NCBI GenBank assembly: GCA_033816765.1
Contig: CM066289.1
Coordinates: 4,340,001-4,404,000 of the forward strand
From: Nothopassalora personata
Taxonomy: Eukaryota; Ascomycota; Dothideomycetes; Mycosphaerellales; Mycosphaerellaceae
DNA length: 64,000 bases
Direction of reading: 5' to 3'
Shown here piece by piece: positions 24,338-34,949 of this stretch. Position 1 is the first letter of the stretch; the number at the start of each line of letters is the position of its first letter. The position numbers and the translations under genes are program-made. Under the pieces are notes generated by a model. It ran no database searches and was not told where the DNA came from. It worked only from the letters and a program-made list of their open reading frames with translations.

Positions 24338-25207
24338 TTATGCTGCTGCTGCCCGAGACGCTTGGGATGCGACTGGTGCTGCATTGTTCTCGGGTGGCGC
24401 GTATCGTTGCGACGAGTGTCGTCCTGAAAGCAGGCCGCTGAGATCCGGATCGCCACGCTCGGATTGCTCTTTGAGATAGGCTTCCAGGTCGGGTGGCAAC
24501 GTCTGGCCTCGCTCCCAGGCTGCGAGTATGCGCTGGTTGATGCGGTGTGTGATTGCCTGATCACGGCGCTGCTCGAGTTGTGCCATGTGGTGTTGCCGGA
24601 CTGTTGTTTCTGCAAGCGGCTCTTGTTCGCTCTCCATGTCCGCGTCCTCGGTCTCTGCGTCTCCTTCCGACTCTGCCTCGTTCATCTCTTCGTCGTCTTC
24701 CTGTATGGGCGGTTGACGGCTGCTGCTCGCCTCTGCGTCCTCCACAACGACCGAATTCTCTGTCTTCTTGGAGATGGATTGGCGTCTGTAATCCTCGCTG
24801 GTACCATGTCTCCTGTCCACATACGGACCAATGTCGTTGCCAGTCGTGTCAACTACGACCACTCCCTCATCCTTCTCGTAGCGCTCACGTGCCCACTTGG
24901 TGCCCTCCCAACAGCAGAAGTCCTGGATCTCGTTGTAAGTCAAGCCCAGTGAGTCGAATGCTTCGAACAGTCGCTTGTGATGCTTGAACCGTCCTAGACG
25001 CATGCGGTGTGGTGGATAGCAGTAGTTCAGGCCCGGGTAGCGTGCTTCAGCACTGTTGAGGTCGCCATAGAATGTCGCAACCTCGATGCGGACTTCCGGC
25101 ACCAAGTTACGAGCCAAGTGTGCTGAGAAGGACGGTGGATCGTTTGGAGTCGGGTGGGGAAACAGGTAAGAGTAGAGCAGATGTGCTAAGGGTGTTTGTC
25201 GTCTCAT
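24338..25207 (-). CDS. Conserved fungal protein of unknown function
   Basis: A single-exon ORF of 289 residues beginning with ATG (MRRQTPLAHLLYSYLFP). I do not recognise a named family. The N-terminal 130 residues look folded and conserved, with many aromatic and Cys/Trp positions (FYGDLNSAEARYPGLNYCYP, IQDFCCWEGTKWARERYEKD, then GVVVVDTTGNDI). The middle is strongly acidic (EDDEEMNEAESEGDAETEDADMESE). A helical segment (QLEQRRDQAITHRINQRILAAWERG) follows, then a disordered Ala-rich end. There is no signal peptide or membrane span. The fold plus acidic linker suggests a nuclear or cytosolic protein, but this is only inference. Confidence 0.7.
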   Translation of the reverse strand: MRRQTPLAHLLYSYLFPHPTPNDPPSFSAHLARNLVPEVRIEVATFYGDLNSAEARYPGLNYCYPPHRMRLGRFKHHKRLFEAFDSLGLTYNEIQDFCCWEGTKWARERYEKDEGVVVVDTTGNDIGPYVDRRHGTSEDYRRQSISKKTENSVVVEDAEASSSRQPPIQEDDEEMNEAESEGDAETEDADMESEQEPLAETTVRQHHMAQLEQRRDQAITHRINQRILAAWERGQTLPPDLEAYLKEQSERGDPDLSGLLSGRHSSQRYAPPENNAAPVASQASRAAAA

Positions 25208-26379
25208 GTCTGCTGTTAAGGTGTGGTTGTCGTTGGGTGGAGGTGTTTGGTTGACAGGCGAATGTCAAAGGTCGATCGGTGCAACAGTGCTATGGCTTGG
25301 CGCTGTATGTTGGTGTTGTGATCAAGGATGGATTGAGAGTCAGAGGTACAGTATGGTTGTATGGCAGCAGCGACGTGAGAGGGCAGGAGCACAAGAGGTC
25401 CTGCAGGGTAGGGAGGAGGGAGGGAGGGAGGGAGAGAGAAAGAGAGAGTCGGCCAAGGTGAAAAGGCCGCACGCACAGTGGTGTACCATGAGAGATTGAG
25501 AGAGAGACTAGTTCTAGAGTTGGCACCACGGCACGGACAGTACAGTAGAAGCTAGCTAGACACGAGCAGCATCCACCCGCAACGCAACGTGCAACGTGCA
25601 GCATTCGCCCGCATATTGTATCAACAGCCACATCATCGTTAGACTTGGCTCCTGCCACGCGCAGGGCCCAGCAGCGCGAGTTATGTGCCTGCCCGAGTTT
25701 CATCCAGCGCTGCTAGAACTAGCATCCCCTTGAATACTCATTGGATACACGTCGTTAACTTATTAGCATTGACGTAGCCCTTTCACTTCCCAAGCACACA
25801 CCACCCTCAATTTCCGTGCAACTACTACCGCGGCCCTCATCAGATAATTCTACCCTTCACAGCAGCCATCACACATCCCACATCCCACAGCTGTGCCTAA
25901 GCGAACAACACCCTTTCGCAGCACCCTGCAGCTGCTCTCCGTGGCTCATGCAGCGAGAGTGGCCGGAACGCAGCCCAGACAACCGGTCGAGCTTTCGCCG
26001 TGGCATTCCCTTCCGTCGGTCTGCCGGCTGCTGTGGCGATTGATGAGTGCTCACCGCTGCAGGCGCCCCTGTACTTATACTCGGCGTGATGCAGCAAAAC
26101 AAAACCGTATAGGCGATGATCTGATGCCATCCTCCGCCACCACGCACGGCACCGCTGGGGAAAGGCACGCGTTCATGTATAGTGAGTGTATAGTAGTAGG
26201 TACAGTACATAGCGACCGGTGTGCGCAAAGAATGCTCCGCAAGGGTGGGCCATCTTCGGCGGGAGTCGACGTTGTGATTGGTCGGTCCGGTTGACACTGC
26301 GCACATCGATGCCAGACTTCCACAACTCCAGCTGTTCCCGCCCACTCGTTTCAGCATCTCTCTCCCACGTCTCCGCACA
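25208..26379. other. Divergent intergenic region with purine tract
   Basis: This 1.2-kb gap separates two divergent genes and should contain both promoters. The ORFs within it are low-complexity readings of purine runs or have no family resemblance. The part next to 26380 is pyrimidine-rich (CACAACTCCAGC, CTCTCCCACG), typical of a 5' leader. Confidence 0.5.
25406..25450 (+). repeat. GGGA/GAGA purine tract with G-quadruplex pattern
   Basis: Six GGG runs separated by one to four bases (25406-25432), continuing into GAGAGAAAGAGAGAG. The spacing fits the standard intramolecular G-quadruplex pattern on the plus strand. It lies about 200-240 bp upstream of the minus-strand gene's ATG, in its promoter or leader. 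Confidence 0.8.
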
Positions 26380-27354
26380 ATGGCAAAGTGCATCGCAAGC
26401 TTCCAACCTAGTGCAGCGGACACGTACCTGTACGCCTTGGCTAGAATTGCCGACACAACCTTGGCGACCATAGGATCGGATGACACGATAAGTCTGGTGG
26501 ATGCCAGCAATCTGAAGCTTCTACAATGCGCCAAAGCGTGTCATTCTGGTGTTGCCTGTCTCGAGCCGGGAGGCAATTCTCACTTGGTCACGGGAGGTCG
26601 AGATGGTCTGGTCCGCTGCTGGGACACGAGAGCAAAGAAAGTCGCCGAGCTTTCCGAGCCGAAAGGGCATGGCATCTCTTCGGTAGCCTGTGTCGACCAT
26701 TACATCGCTGCTGGTACGGAAAGTCTCAGGGAAGGCCTGGGCGACGTCAGCGTGTTGGTATATGATACACGCAATCCCACAACACCACTCCGACAGTACA
26801 ACGAATCGCATACGGACACTATCACACAGCTTACCTTCCACCCAAGTCAACCACACCTACTCTTGTCTGGCAGCACAGATGGCCTCGTCTCCATCTTCGA
26901 TGTCAACCAGGCCGACGAAGAAGATGCTCTGCAGCAAGTCTTGAACCCGCGCTCCGCGGTCCACTGCGCTGGCTTCCTCGATCACGACATTGCCTACGTG
27001 GTATCGACGGATGAGCAATACTCGCTGTATCCACTGGCGAAGACAGCTTCCGAAGACGAAGACCTTCCTCCGCCGATTCTGTTTGGCGACATCCGAGAGA
27101 AGCTGCAGTGTATGTATGTCGTCGACGTGCTAGTCCAGCCTGGTGGACCGCCACTCATGGTCTATGGCCATACTGAGAGGCAGACGCTGTCCATATCTTC
27201 ACTTGGCGCTCCTGGAGCATGGTCTTTTGGGCAGAAGGTCGAGCTGCCTGGAGCCCATGGAGAAGAGGTTGTGAGAGACTTACTTCTTGCTGGCCAAAGA
27301 GCGTATAGCTGTGGCGAGGACGCTACTGTCAAGGCATGGAAGCTCGGGCCTTGA
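26380..27354 (+). CDS. WD40 repeat protein, Wdr89-like
   Basis: A 324-residue WD40 propeller protein. The ATG at 26380 (CACAATGGC) is chosen over an in-frame upstream ATG at 26278 because homologous sequence begins at MAKCIASFQ. Propeller blades are visible as repeated GH-x-WD patterns: LATIGSDDTISLVD, LVTGGRDGLVRCWDTR, GDVSVLVYDTRNP, LLSGSTDGLVSIFDVNQ and AYSCGEDATVKAWKL at the end. The fourth blade (SHTDTITQLTFHPSQPHLLLSGSTDG followed by a long loop and SAVHCAGFL) is arranged as in Wdr89, a poorly studied single-propeller protein. Partners are unknown. No intron is needed. Confidence 0.82.
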   Translation: MAKCIASFQPSAADTYLYALARIADTTLATIGSDDTISLVDASNLKLLQCAKACHSGVACLEPGGNSHLVTGGRDGLVRCWDTRAKKVAELSEPKGHGISSVACVDHYIAAGTESLREGLGDVSVLVYDTRNPTTPLRQYNESHTDTITQLTFHPSQPHLLLSGSTDGLVSIFDVNQADEEDALQQVLNPRSAVHCAGFLDHDIAYVVSTDEQYSLYPLAKTASEDEDLPPPILFGDIREKLQCMYVVDVLVQPGGPPLMVYGHTERQTLSISSLGAPGAWSFGQKVELPGAHGEEVVRDLLLAGQRAYSCGEDATVKAWKLGP

Positions 27355-27595
27355 GCGATCAGTAGGTTAGCTCTCAGTCTTCACTTTTCGCTCCTGCATG
27401 TTAGCATCTTAGTCACTTAGTCCTCTTCTGCCCTATCTCGAGCTTCCTCACTCCAGCTTCAGTGCTCTCAGTGAGAGTCTACTTAGTGAGGCTCTGAGTG
27501 CATTGAAATAACCCTCTAGCTCTCCCATTACAACTCAAACCTCAACACACCAATCTTGAGCCACTACCACGGACTTCAACCCTGTCCACAGCAGC

Positions 27596-28573
27596 ATGGC
27601 CAACGAAGGCACCTCCGAAGGACTTCGCCGCTCTACCCGCACTCAAACCCAGCTTGCTCAAGGCAGCTATCACATTCTGCCCGATCGTGAAACATGGTCA
27701 GATGAAGAGTACACAGTCCCGGAGCCAGAGCCGTACGTCTTGCATATGCATATCATGCCACACATGCTGATCCGCGTCAGTTTCTTACTTCGTCTCTCCA
27801 AAAAACGCCGTCACACCGTCACCGACGATGAAGACGAGGAGGAGATGGCCGCCGTGAAGCGTCAAGAAGATGCTGAAGAGGACGAAGCGAAGGAGATGCA
27901 AGATGTTCCTACCGTCGATGCTATCCAACCGGATGTCCCTGTTGCAGACAATTCACCGTTGGTGGTGGTCACAATCAAGCTCCGTGGCGGTCAACGCATC
28001 AGGACGCCGGAGAGCGTCGCCTTGCTCCATCAAATCTCTGCATATGCCAAGAAGCTCAACGCAGCTGTACCTTCGAAACAAACCGGGCGCATCGAGATCA
28101 AAGACAACACCCCACGCGATGAGGAAGCAGTGCTCCAGATGCTGGAGTTTTTGCGCTCCGGCTCCCTGCAGCCCCTGACCACACAGAGCTCGCACCTGCT
28201 CCTGAGCCAGCTGTGCGACCATGCAAACCTCTACACACTCAGCTCTGCTCTGGGTATCCCCATACTCGAGACTGCTATCATCACCCAGGTCCGCGGCTGC
28301 TCCCACATGAGCGCGGAGATCTTTGTCGACTTTGCCAAATTCTGCTATCGTGAAGGCGCAGAACAGGTGACCCGGCAGGGTCCGCTGGGCGTACTCATCA
28401 AGGAACTACTGGGGCTCCATCTACCAGCTCTGCTCAAGAGTGGAGCGGCCGACACGGTCACAAAGGAGCAGGGCGCTCTAGCTGCCCAGCTCGCAGAGGT
28501 GTTGGTTGAGAATATTACGGCGTTCGGTTTCGGGGTTCCGCATGGGTTCGAAGCGCCACTGGAATTTTCATGA
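27596..28573 (+). CDS. BTB/POZ-like domain protein
   Basis: The ORF encodes 325 residues. After a disordered, acidic N terminus (about 1-120), residues from about 123 (VVVTIKLRGGQRIRTPES) through TGRIEIKDNTPRDEEAVLQMLEFLRSG look like a BTB/POZ fold, a dimerisation module often used in Cul3 adaptors. A helical region with LYTLSSALGIPILETAII follows, as in the helices after fungal BTB domains. A perfect 48-nt intron (27733-27780, GTACGT to GTCAG) would remove 16 odd residues (YVLHMHIMPHMLIRVS region) without changing frame, giving 309 residues; I think it is spliced out. Assignment rests on fold resemblance rather than a strict motif. Confidence 0.6.
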   Translation: MANEGTSEGLRRSTRTQTQLAQGSYHILPDRETWSDEEYTVPEPEPYVLHMHIMPHMLIRVSFLLRLSKKRRHTVTDDEDEEEMAAVKRQEDAEEDEAKEMQDVPTVDAIQPDVPVADNSPLVVVTIKLRGGQRIRTPESVALLHQISAYAKKLNAAVPSKQTGRIEIKDNTPRDEEAVLQMLEFLRSGSLQPLTTQSSHLLLSQLCDHANLYTLSSALGIPILETAIITQVRGCSHMSAEIFVDFAKFCYREGAEQVTRQGPLGVLIKELLGLHLPALLKSGAADTVTKEQGALAAQLAEVLVENITAFGFGVPHGFEAPLEFS

Positions 28574-29801
28574 GGACTCTTATAGCTGGGGGAATTCGAG
28601 AGGCACTTAATGCATATGTGCGTTCTGGCCATGGTTGAGAACGATGCAAGAGGTTGTTGGGAGGAGGTCATTTCAAGAGCTTTCGATGCCTCGATGCGAT
28701 CTTGGGAGCAGGTCTAGGAGGTACAGATTGAATAGCGGGATCTGAGTATCTGGACAATGAGGCACAACAGCGACAATGGTCCTGCCGATGGCTTGATCCT
28801 TCAATGTTCTGCCCCATCTCTGTGGCTGGGCCCAATATCGTACCAAGTATGCAGCCACGTCATGCCGTGTGAGCGGAGAGCTACATAATCCAGTCGATCT
28901 GCACATGCTTCAAAGTGAACCAGAATCGCTCCATCTCAAATGAACCGCGCAGCTAGTGCAAGCCTTCACATCTCACTGCAGAACCAGCTCGTCTCGCGTG
29001 AGAAGATGCAGCAACGTGTCAAAGCTAACCCAAGTAAGCACGCCTGTCTTCCTTCCTCCCATGCCTGCGCCACTTCAGGAGAAAAGTACCACCGACCATT
29101 CGGAGAGCTGCTACATACCACTGACGCACCCCATCCACATCCCGCGCACGTCGCACACGGCCCCAACGAGACCTCTCGGAGAGCTGACAGCACACTCCCA
29201 GCATCAGGCCCGACGACCCCTGTCACAATCAGACGAATGGCCTGTCCCTCAGCCCACGCCCAATGCCTCAACGTAGCAAAAGGCACTCCATCATCATCAT
29301 CATCATCATCATCAATCCTTTGACGCAGCTTTCCGGCGCAGCAGTGCGGGAAGCCGTTGGTACGTCTGGGAAACCAACAAGCGGAGCAAGAAGACTACTG
29401 ATATGCCCCTACCTACTTCAGCAACCAAGCGCCTGCCCTCACGTGCTGTAATCTATCAGGCAATGAATGACACGAGATGTTTTGATGATGATGTGGATGT
29501 GGGCGTGGAATTGAGGTTGAGTCGTAGGGGCATCAACGATTAGTGTCGACTGCAAGCGTGGGCGCCATTGCCGAGGTGAAGTAGTACAAGCGAACGTTAA
29601 CCAAGTTATCCGTCTACTCGCGAATGCATTGCTTCAGAGCACGGAAAGGATCTCAAAGCATACCGAATTGTCCCAGGCGTCATGAATCGAGCTGTCCTAG
29701 GTAATCATAATGTCACCATCTTGAAGCGGATATCTCTAAAAAGAAGCGATCCTCCCAACATGCATGCAGGGAAACACTCGGTGGTAACAATCGCATGCTC
29801 T
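28574..29801. other. Intergenic region with ATC repeat
   Basis: No confident gene. A trinucleotide run (about nine ATC units) sits near 29289-29316. One possible small spliced ORF beginning at 28940 is discussed separately under findings. Confidence 0.5.
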
Positions 29802-30708
29802 CTAAGCAGTCACAGCAACAATCTGCGGCACTTTACTACCGATAACGAGACTTGCCAGACCTGCTTCTAAACCAATGAGGCCAGGCTCATTGTCGTCCTT
29901 GTCCCATCCGCGTAGTGGTCCGTAGACTAGTTTCTTCCCTCCTTCTTTGACCTTTCTGATCAATGCTGATACAAGAGGTCCGTTCTTCGCAACAGAAGGG
30001 TACGCATCGAACTCTACCACTTCGAGACTCGGCACTTGCTCCATAATGCCCATCAGAAGATGGACACAGTGCCATTTGTATGTGTCCGATGTGGCATTGT
30101 CGCCGCGGAATCCTTCGAAGATCATGTCGTTGGTCGGGTCCAGCTCGATGAAGATCTTCAATGTCCTCAAGCTCTTGCATTCCATCAGACCGAGCGCTTC
30201 CCGAGTGTTCTGGTTCAGTGGGATGCGTGACCAGCCCGGACCTAGTTGTAACTCGAGCGTGGTAATCGCCTCGCGATACTTGGTCGGGAGTCGCTGCAAC
30301 AGCGGCTTCTTTGTCTTGTAGAAGCGAGAGCGTGCGTCCGGGAACAAACGGATTGGCTGGGCGTAAAAGACGGGGTATGCTTCGTTGTACATGCGGCGCG
30401 AGACGAGGAAGAGTGCGAGGCGAGGGAGAATCGTGCGGTAGTTGTCGGAGACTGCAACGAACGGTTAGTGTCGCCATTAAGACTGCACCCTCTTTGGGCT
30501 GCATACCCAGATCTACCGGCTTCGGGGTCCATAGCGCGTACTCATATATCCTAAGCCTGAGCTCGCTGGGGAGATGGAAGAAACGGAATGGCTGTTTGTT
30601 AAGCTTCGTGGGCGCCGGCGAAGAGGCTCGTGAGGTCATGCGCGAAGACACGGCAGAGGAGGGAGCTGTGCTGGCGACCGAGGCCATCTTCTTAGGAGGC
30701 GGTGCCAT
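29802..30708 (-). CDS. F-box-like (2EXR-type) protein
   Basis: Two exons (30507-30708 and 29802-30451) joined by a 55-nt GT-AG intron give 283 residues. Splicing restores the run VDLVSDNYRTILPRLALFLVSRRMYNEAYPVFY. The start is the ATG at 30708 (MAPPPKKMASV). After a Ser/Ala-rich N terminus comes RFFHLPSELRLRIYEYAL, the short F-box-like motif very common in Pezizomycotina, then the usual VSRRMYNEAYPVFY second helix. The rest is an alternating strand/helix region with PSLEVVEFDAYP. Such proteins are often assumed to bind Skp1, though this is untested for most. Function is unknown. Confidence 0.72.
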
Positions 30709-31434
30709 GCAATCTATGTCGACGATGGGGATCTGTAGCGATGGGTGATGTCGTGCGTAGGTAGTGTAATGATTGGTGCCGTGGAACGACGACCTATTCA
30801 CTGGACTTGGTGTCCTGGTAGGCAGGCCATCTTCGCTCGCGTGACCACGCGCGCAAGCCTATGCAGCCATCATCGTCACGGCTGCAGCGGCGGACGAGTG
30901 GTGGTTCTTGCCGTGGATGGTGGTGTCAAGTAGTGTGCGTCTGGTGAGGGACATGAGCGGAGGGCGAGAGGTGAGTCGGAGATGCAAAATGGAGTGAGAG
31001 TGAGCTTCAACAAGGAAAGTGCGGACGTTTGTAGCTCGCCTAACGGGAGACAAGACGAATTTATTACTGCTCGAATTGCTTCTTGACGGCGGCCGTTGCT
31101 CTCCGCAGCTATTTCAACATGTCGCTCAACGGGAAGAGACTCGACATGCCTAATTTCATCACTGCGTGTTTCCACTGCGTGGAAATACTTTCATGGTTGC
31201 AGGAGGGAAGCACCGAGGGGCACGGCACTTGCGCGCTGAAGGACGAACATGCGGGATTATCCGTCACGCTAGCACTTTTCAGTCTGCGCATCGGCTGTTC
31301 TTGCCACCAACACCGACTGTGCCGACACCACTGGCAACAAACAAAAAGTGTGCACCTATCGAAGTGACCAGGCGGCATGCTACGGCGAAGGCATACGCCA
31401 TAGCCATAGATCGAGCATACGAGACTCCGCCCCG

Positions 31435-34400
31435 ATGCCTTCCTTCGCCATAGAGGTGCCTGGCGAGGCCAATCCGCTGTCCGCAGATAACATCATCTCG
31501 ACCTTACATGCAGCATCCTCATCGGATCCGCATCAGATTCAGACCGGCACCAAACAGCTCGCACACTGGGAGAAGGAACATGGATACTACCGCGGTCTAC
31601 AGACTGCATACATGAGTATTGGACTTCCCACGGAAGTCCGTTACCTCGCCATCATCCAGCTGAAGAACGGCATCGACAAGTACTGGCGGAAGACTGCAAC
31701 CAATGCTGTGTCGAGCGATGACAAGGAAGCAATACGCAATCGCCTCCTACAAAGTGCACTTCAGGACGAAGATGTCCGTCTGGCGCGGCAGGCCGCCTTG
31801 GTCGTGGCAAAGATCGCCAGATACGAGTATCCTAATGACTGGCCGGAAGCCATCTCATCTTTTCTGAATGCCTTACGTCGACCAGACCTGAGCCCACTAC
31901 AGACACGGAACGCTTTACTTACACTGTTACATATCATCAAGGAGCTGTCGACCGGTCGGTTGCTGCGCACACGGCAGTATTTGCAAGCAGCCACGCCCGA
32001 GATTCTGGCAGTCGTTGGCGACATCTACGCTCGTGCCGTCGAGACATGGCAGCAGAACCCCACGATCGAGGCTATGCATCGGAGTCTGTTGGCAATCAAA
32101 ATCCTCCGACGTTTACTAATCTCTGGTTACGAGCACCCGAACCGTGACGCAGATGTGGTGGCCTTCTGGGGTCTGTCCCTACAGCATCTGGGCTCCTTCA
32201 TACCATTGCTCAATGACAATGACAATCAGCTTCCAAGAGAGGCAACGTACCTAATTGGCAGGCATACTGTGCAGCTTGCCAAGCTTCACCACGAGATGGC
32301 ACGCGACCATCCGGCTTCATTCGCCCTTCTGCCCAACTCGCTCAAGCTGACGAGCTCATACTGGAACCTGATCAGGGAATTCGGCAGCATTTTTGGCTCG
32401 AAAGATGCAGTGATAACGGCTTTGGGAAGTGCGCGTATCGGGACTGACGGTGATGCCGCAGACGACAAGCCGTTCGCCGAAAAGATTGCTCTCAAAGGCT
32501 TGCTGCTCATTCGCGCTTGTGTCAAGATGGTCCACAACCCAACCCAGACCTTCAAGTACCAAACTCCAGAAGATAGAGGGGAGAAGAAACGTGCCACTGA
32601 AGTGCTCAAACAGACACTGCTCACCGAGAACTTCGTGCGGGAAGCGATGGAGACGATGGTCATGAAATTTTTTGTCTTCAGAGCAAGCGACCTACGTGAG
32701 TGGCAAGAGGAGCCCGAAGAGTGGGAGAAGCGTGAGGAAGGTGACGGCGAAGATTGGGAGTTCTCTGTGCGCTCATGCTCAGAGAAACTGTTTCTGGATC
32801 TGGCCATCAACTACAAAGACATTATCGTTCAGCCTCTACTGAACGTGTTCTACTCGGTGGCGAATCCGCAAAACGAGGATGTACTATTCAAGGACTCGGT
32901 CTATACAGCCATCGGTCTTGCCGCAGCCGTCGTACACGAACATCTTGACTTCGACGCCTTTCTCAGAGACGTGCTGGTGACTGAGGTCCAGAAAGAAATG
33001 CCCGGATACAACATACTACGACGCCGTGCAGCAATCCTTCTTGCGCAATGGATTCCCATCAAGATATCAGACGACAGCAAGCCGCTGGTCTATCAGATTT
33101 TCCAGCACCTGCTCAATCCCGAAGATCAGCTCAACGACCAGGTCGTGCGTGTTACGGCAGGACGACAGTTCATGAACATTGCGAATGACTGGGAGTTCAA
33201 GCCAGAGCAGTTTCTGCCCTACGCCCAGACTGTGCTCACGCAGTTGATGCAGCTGATTGGAGAAGTCGAGCTGACAGAGACTAAGATGGCCCTCCTGAAC
33301 ACCATCAGCACACTTGTTGAGAGGCTCGATAATCACATCACACCTTTGGCCGAGCGCATCGTCAGTCTTCTGCCAGGTCTCTGGGAAGATTCTGGAGAGG
33401 AGCATCTCATGAAGCAAGCCATTCTGACTGTCTTGGCGCGTCTTGTCACTGCAATGAAGGGAGACTCGCTGCCACTGCACCCACTGGTTTTCCCGATCAT
33501 CAAGGGTGCCGTCCAGCCAGGCTCTGAGACACAAATCTATCTGCTCGAAGACGCTTTGGATCTGTGGGGAGTGATCTTGGTGCAGACACCCACAAACTCG
33601 GCTTCACCTGAGCTGCTTGACCTTGTGCAGTATCTCTATCCGATCTATGAGCTCGGTTCTGAGAACCTGCGGAAGGCTTTGGAGATTACTGAGTCATACT
33701 TCATTCTTGCGCCCCAACATATGCTATCTGCGCCAATTCGGCCTGCCATGTTCATTGCTCTTTCAAAGCTGCTGGGCTCGCTGCGGCCCGAGGCAAATGG
33801 ATCAGTGTGCGCCCTCGTGGAGACCATACTTCGCTACAGCCAGAACCCGGATGTCTCCTCGATACTATCACTTGGAAACTTCAGCGACGCTTCTTTCATG
33901 ATCGTGTACGAGTTGGCGCAGGCGTCGGACCCGGAGACGGGTGACGCGGGCTTCATTCCAAAACTTCTCCGAGCACTTCGAGGCAGCTACTTGGCGCACT
34001 GTACAACGGGACCCAATGCCAAAGAGGCTCCAGTAGATGGCATCGTTGAGACGGATTACTTTGCCATTTTTGCCCGAGCCATCATGTGTTCCCTCGATGG
34101 ATTCATGTACACCTTGCAGTACTCAGGTTCGGTGGCATTCCCCGAGCAGCAGCCGCTCGAAGCGTTGATGAAGTGGCTCCTTGAAGAGTGGTTCTCGCAC
34201 TTTGAGAACATCGGCGATCCCACCAGGCGCAAGTTAATGTGCCTCGCACTCACCAAACTGCTCGAGACTGGCCAGCCATTCATCCTGATGAGTCTGCAGA
34301 GCCTCATGACAACATGGACTGATGTTGTGACAGAGCTCAGAGAAGATTCTGCAGATGTAGGAGGGGACTCGCTAGTACGCAGCGGTCCTTCGAACGGATA

Positions 34401-34611
34401 TACAGATGGACCAGAAGCCCCTGAAGACGTTCGCAGAAGACGACTGACAGAAAGCGATCAGGTCCACACCATTAATTTGACGGCGTGGATCAAGCACTAT
34501 CTGCAACAGGCGATCGCATCAAGTGGGGGTTATGGCCAGTTCCAAGCGCAATGGTTGGTGAATGTGGATGAGGATGTCGTGAAAGGCTTCACGGCTCTTG
34601 GCATCATCTAG
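31435..34611 (+). CDS. KAP120: Karyopherin, importin-11/Kap120 family
   Basis: This importin-beta family nuclear transport receptor in yeast (Kap120) imports ribosome-assembly factors such as Rpf1. A single exon from the ATG at 31435 (MPSFAIEVPGEANPLS) encodes 1058 residues, normal for the family. The N-terminal Ran-binding importin-beta domain is clear: TKQLAHWEKEHGYYRGLQ, then VRYLAIIQLKNGIDKYWR (about 40-90), followed by RQAALVVAKIARYEYPNDWPE. HEAT repeats fill the rest, including DLAINYKDIIVQPLLNVFYS and YNILRRRAAILLAQWIPIKI. An acidic loop (EEWEKREEGDGEDWEF) occurs near residue 425-440. The upstream in-frame ATG at 31348 adds 29 non-conserved residues and is rejected. Confidence 0.9.
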   Translation: MPSFAIEVPGEANPLSADNIISTLHAASSSDPHQIQTGTKQLAHWEKEHGYYRGLQTAYMSIGLPTEVRYLAIIQLKNGIDKYWRKTATNAVSSDDKEAIRNRLLQSALQDEDVRLARQAALVVAKIARYEYPNDWPEAISSFLNALRRPDLSPLQTRNALLTLLHIIKELSTGRLLRTRQYLQAATPEILAVVGDIYARAVETWQQNPTIEAMHRSLLAIKILRRLLISGYEHPNRDADVVAFWGLSLQHLGSFIPLLNDNDNQLPREATYLIGRHTVQLAKLHHEMARDHPASFALLPNSLKLTSSYWNLIREFGSIFGSKDAVITALGSARIGTDGDAADDKPFAEKIALKGLLLIRACVKMVHNPTQTFKYQTPEDRGEKKRATEVLKQTLLTENFVREAMETMVMKFFVFRASDLREWQEEPEEWEKREEGDGEDWEFSVRSCSEKLFLDLAINYKDIIVQPLLNVFYSVANPQNEDVLFKDSVYTAIGLAAAVVHEHLDFDAFLRDVLVTEVQKEMPGYNILRRRAAILLAQWIPIKISDDSKPLVYQIFQHLLNPEDQLNDQVVRVTAGRQFMNIANDWEFKPEQFLPYAQTVLTQLMQLIGEVELTETKMALLNTISTLVERLDNHITPLAERIVSLLPGLWEDSGEEHLMKQAILTVLARLVTAMKGDSLPLHPLVFPIIKGAVQPGSETQIYLLEDALDLWGVILVQTPTNSASPELLDLVQYLYPIYELGSENLRKALEITESYFILAPQHMLSAPIRPAMFIALSKLLGSLRPEANGSVCALVETILRYSQNPDVSSILSLGNFSDASFMIVYELAQASDPETGDAGFIPKLLRALRGSYLAHCTTGPNAKEAPVDGIVETDYFAIFARAIMCSLDGFMYTLQYSGSVAFPEQQPLEALMKWLLEEWFSHFENIGDPTRRKLMCLALTKLLETGQPFILMSLQSLMTTWTDVVTELREDSADVGGDSLVRSGPSNGYTDGPEAPEDVRRRRLTESDQVHTINLTAWIKHYLQQAIASSGGYGQFQAQWLVNVDEDVVKGFTALGII

Positions 34612-34949
34612 CAGCTTCGTGCCTATGTCCACAGCGTCTCCTTTAATGAGGCTCGTGTAAGTTTTGGGCCCTGGGACTACTGAAGACTTTCTCACAAAGA
34701 ACACGTTGGCTTGCAGTGCCGCGTTCCATTGCCTTCTTACCTGTTTTCAGAGATGACTAGGATCCAACTCAAGATTGCGTGCCGAGCCAGCATCCCTGAG
34801 GCTCCTCAAAGCCTCGTCCCGGCCGCGGACGTCGGCATTGAACGTCTCCTGAAAGTCACGATGGCTCGAATTCGAGATCATATCAGCACAGTAATGGCTC
34901 TGCCGCAGCTGGAAAACCACATGCCATCCCGCATCCACCACCCGTCGCC

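Noticed and set aside
31348..31434. N-terminal extension of Kap120
   Set aside because: The 29 extra residues resemble nothing in the family; the ATG at 31435 begins conserved sequence.
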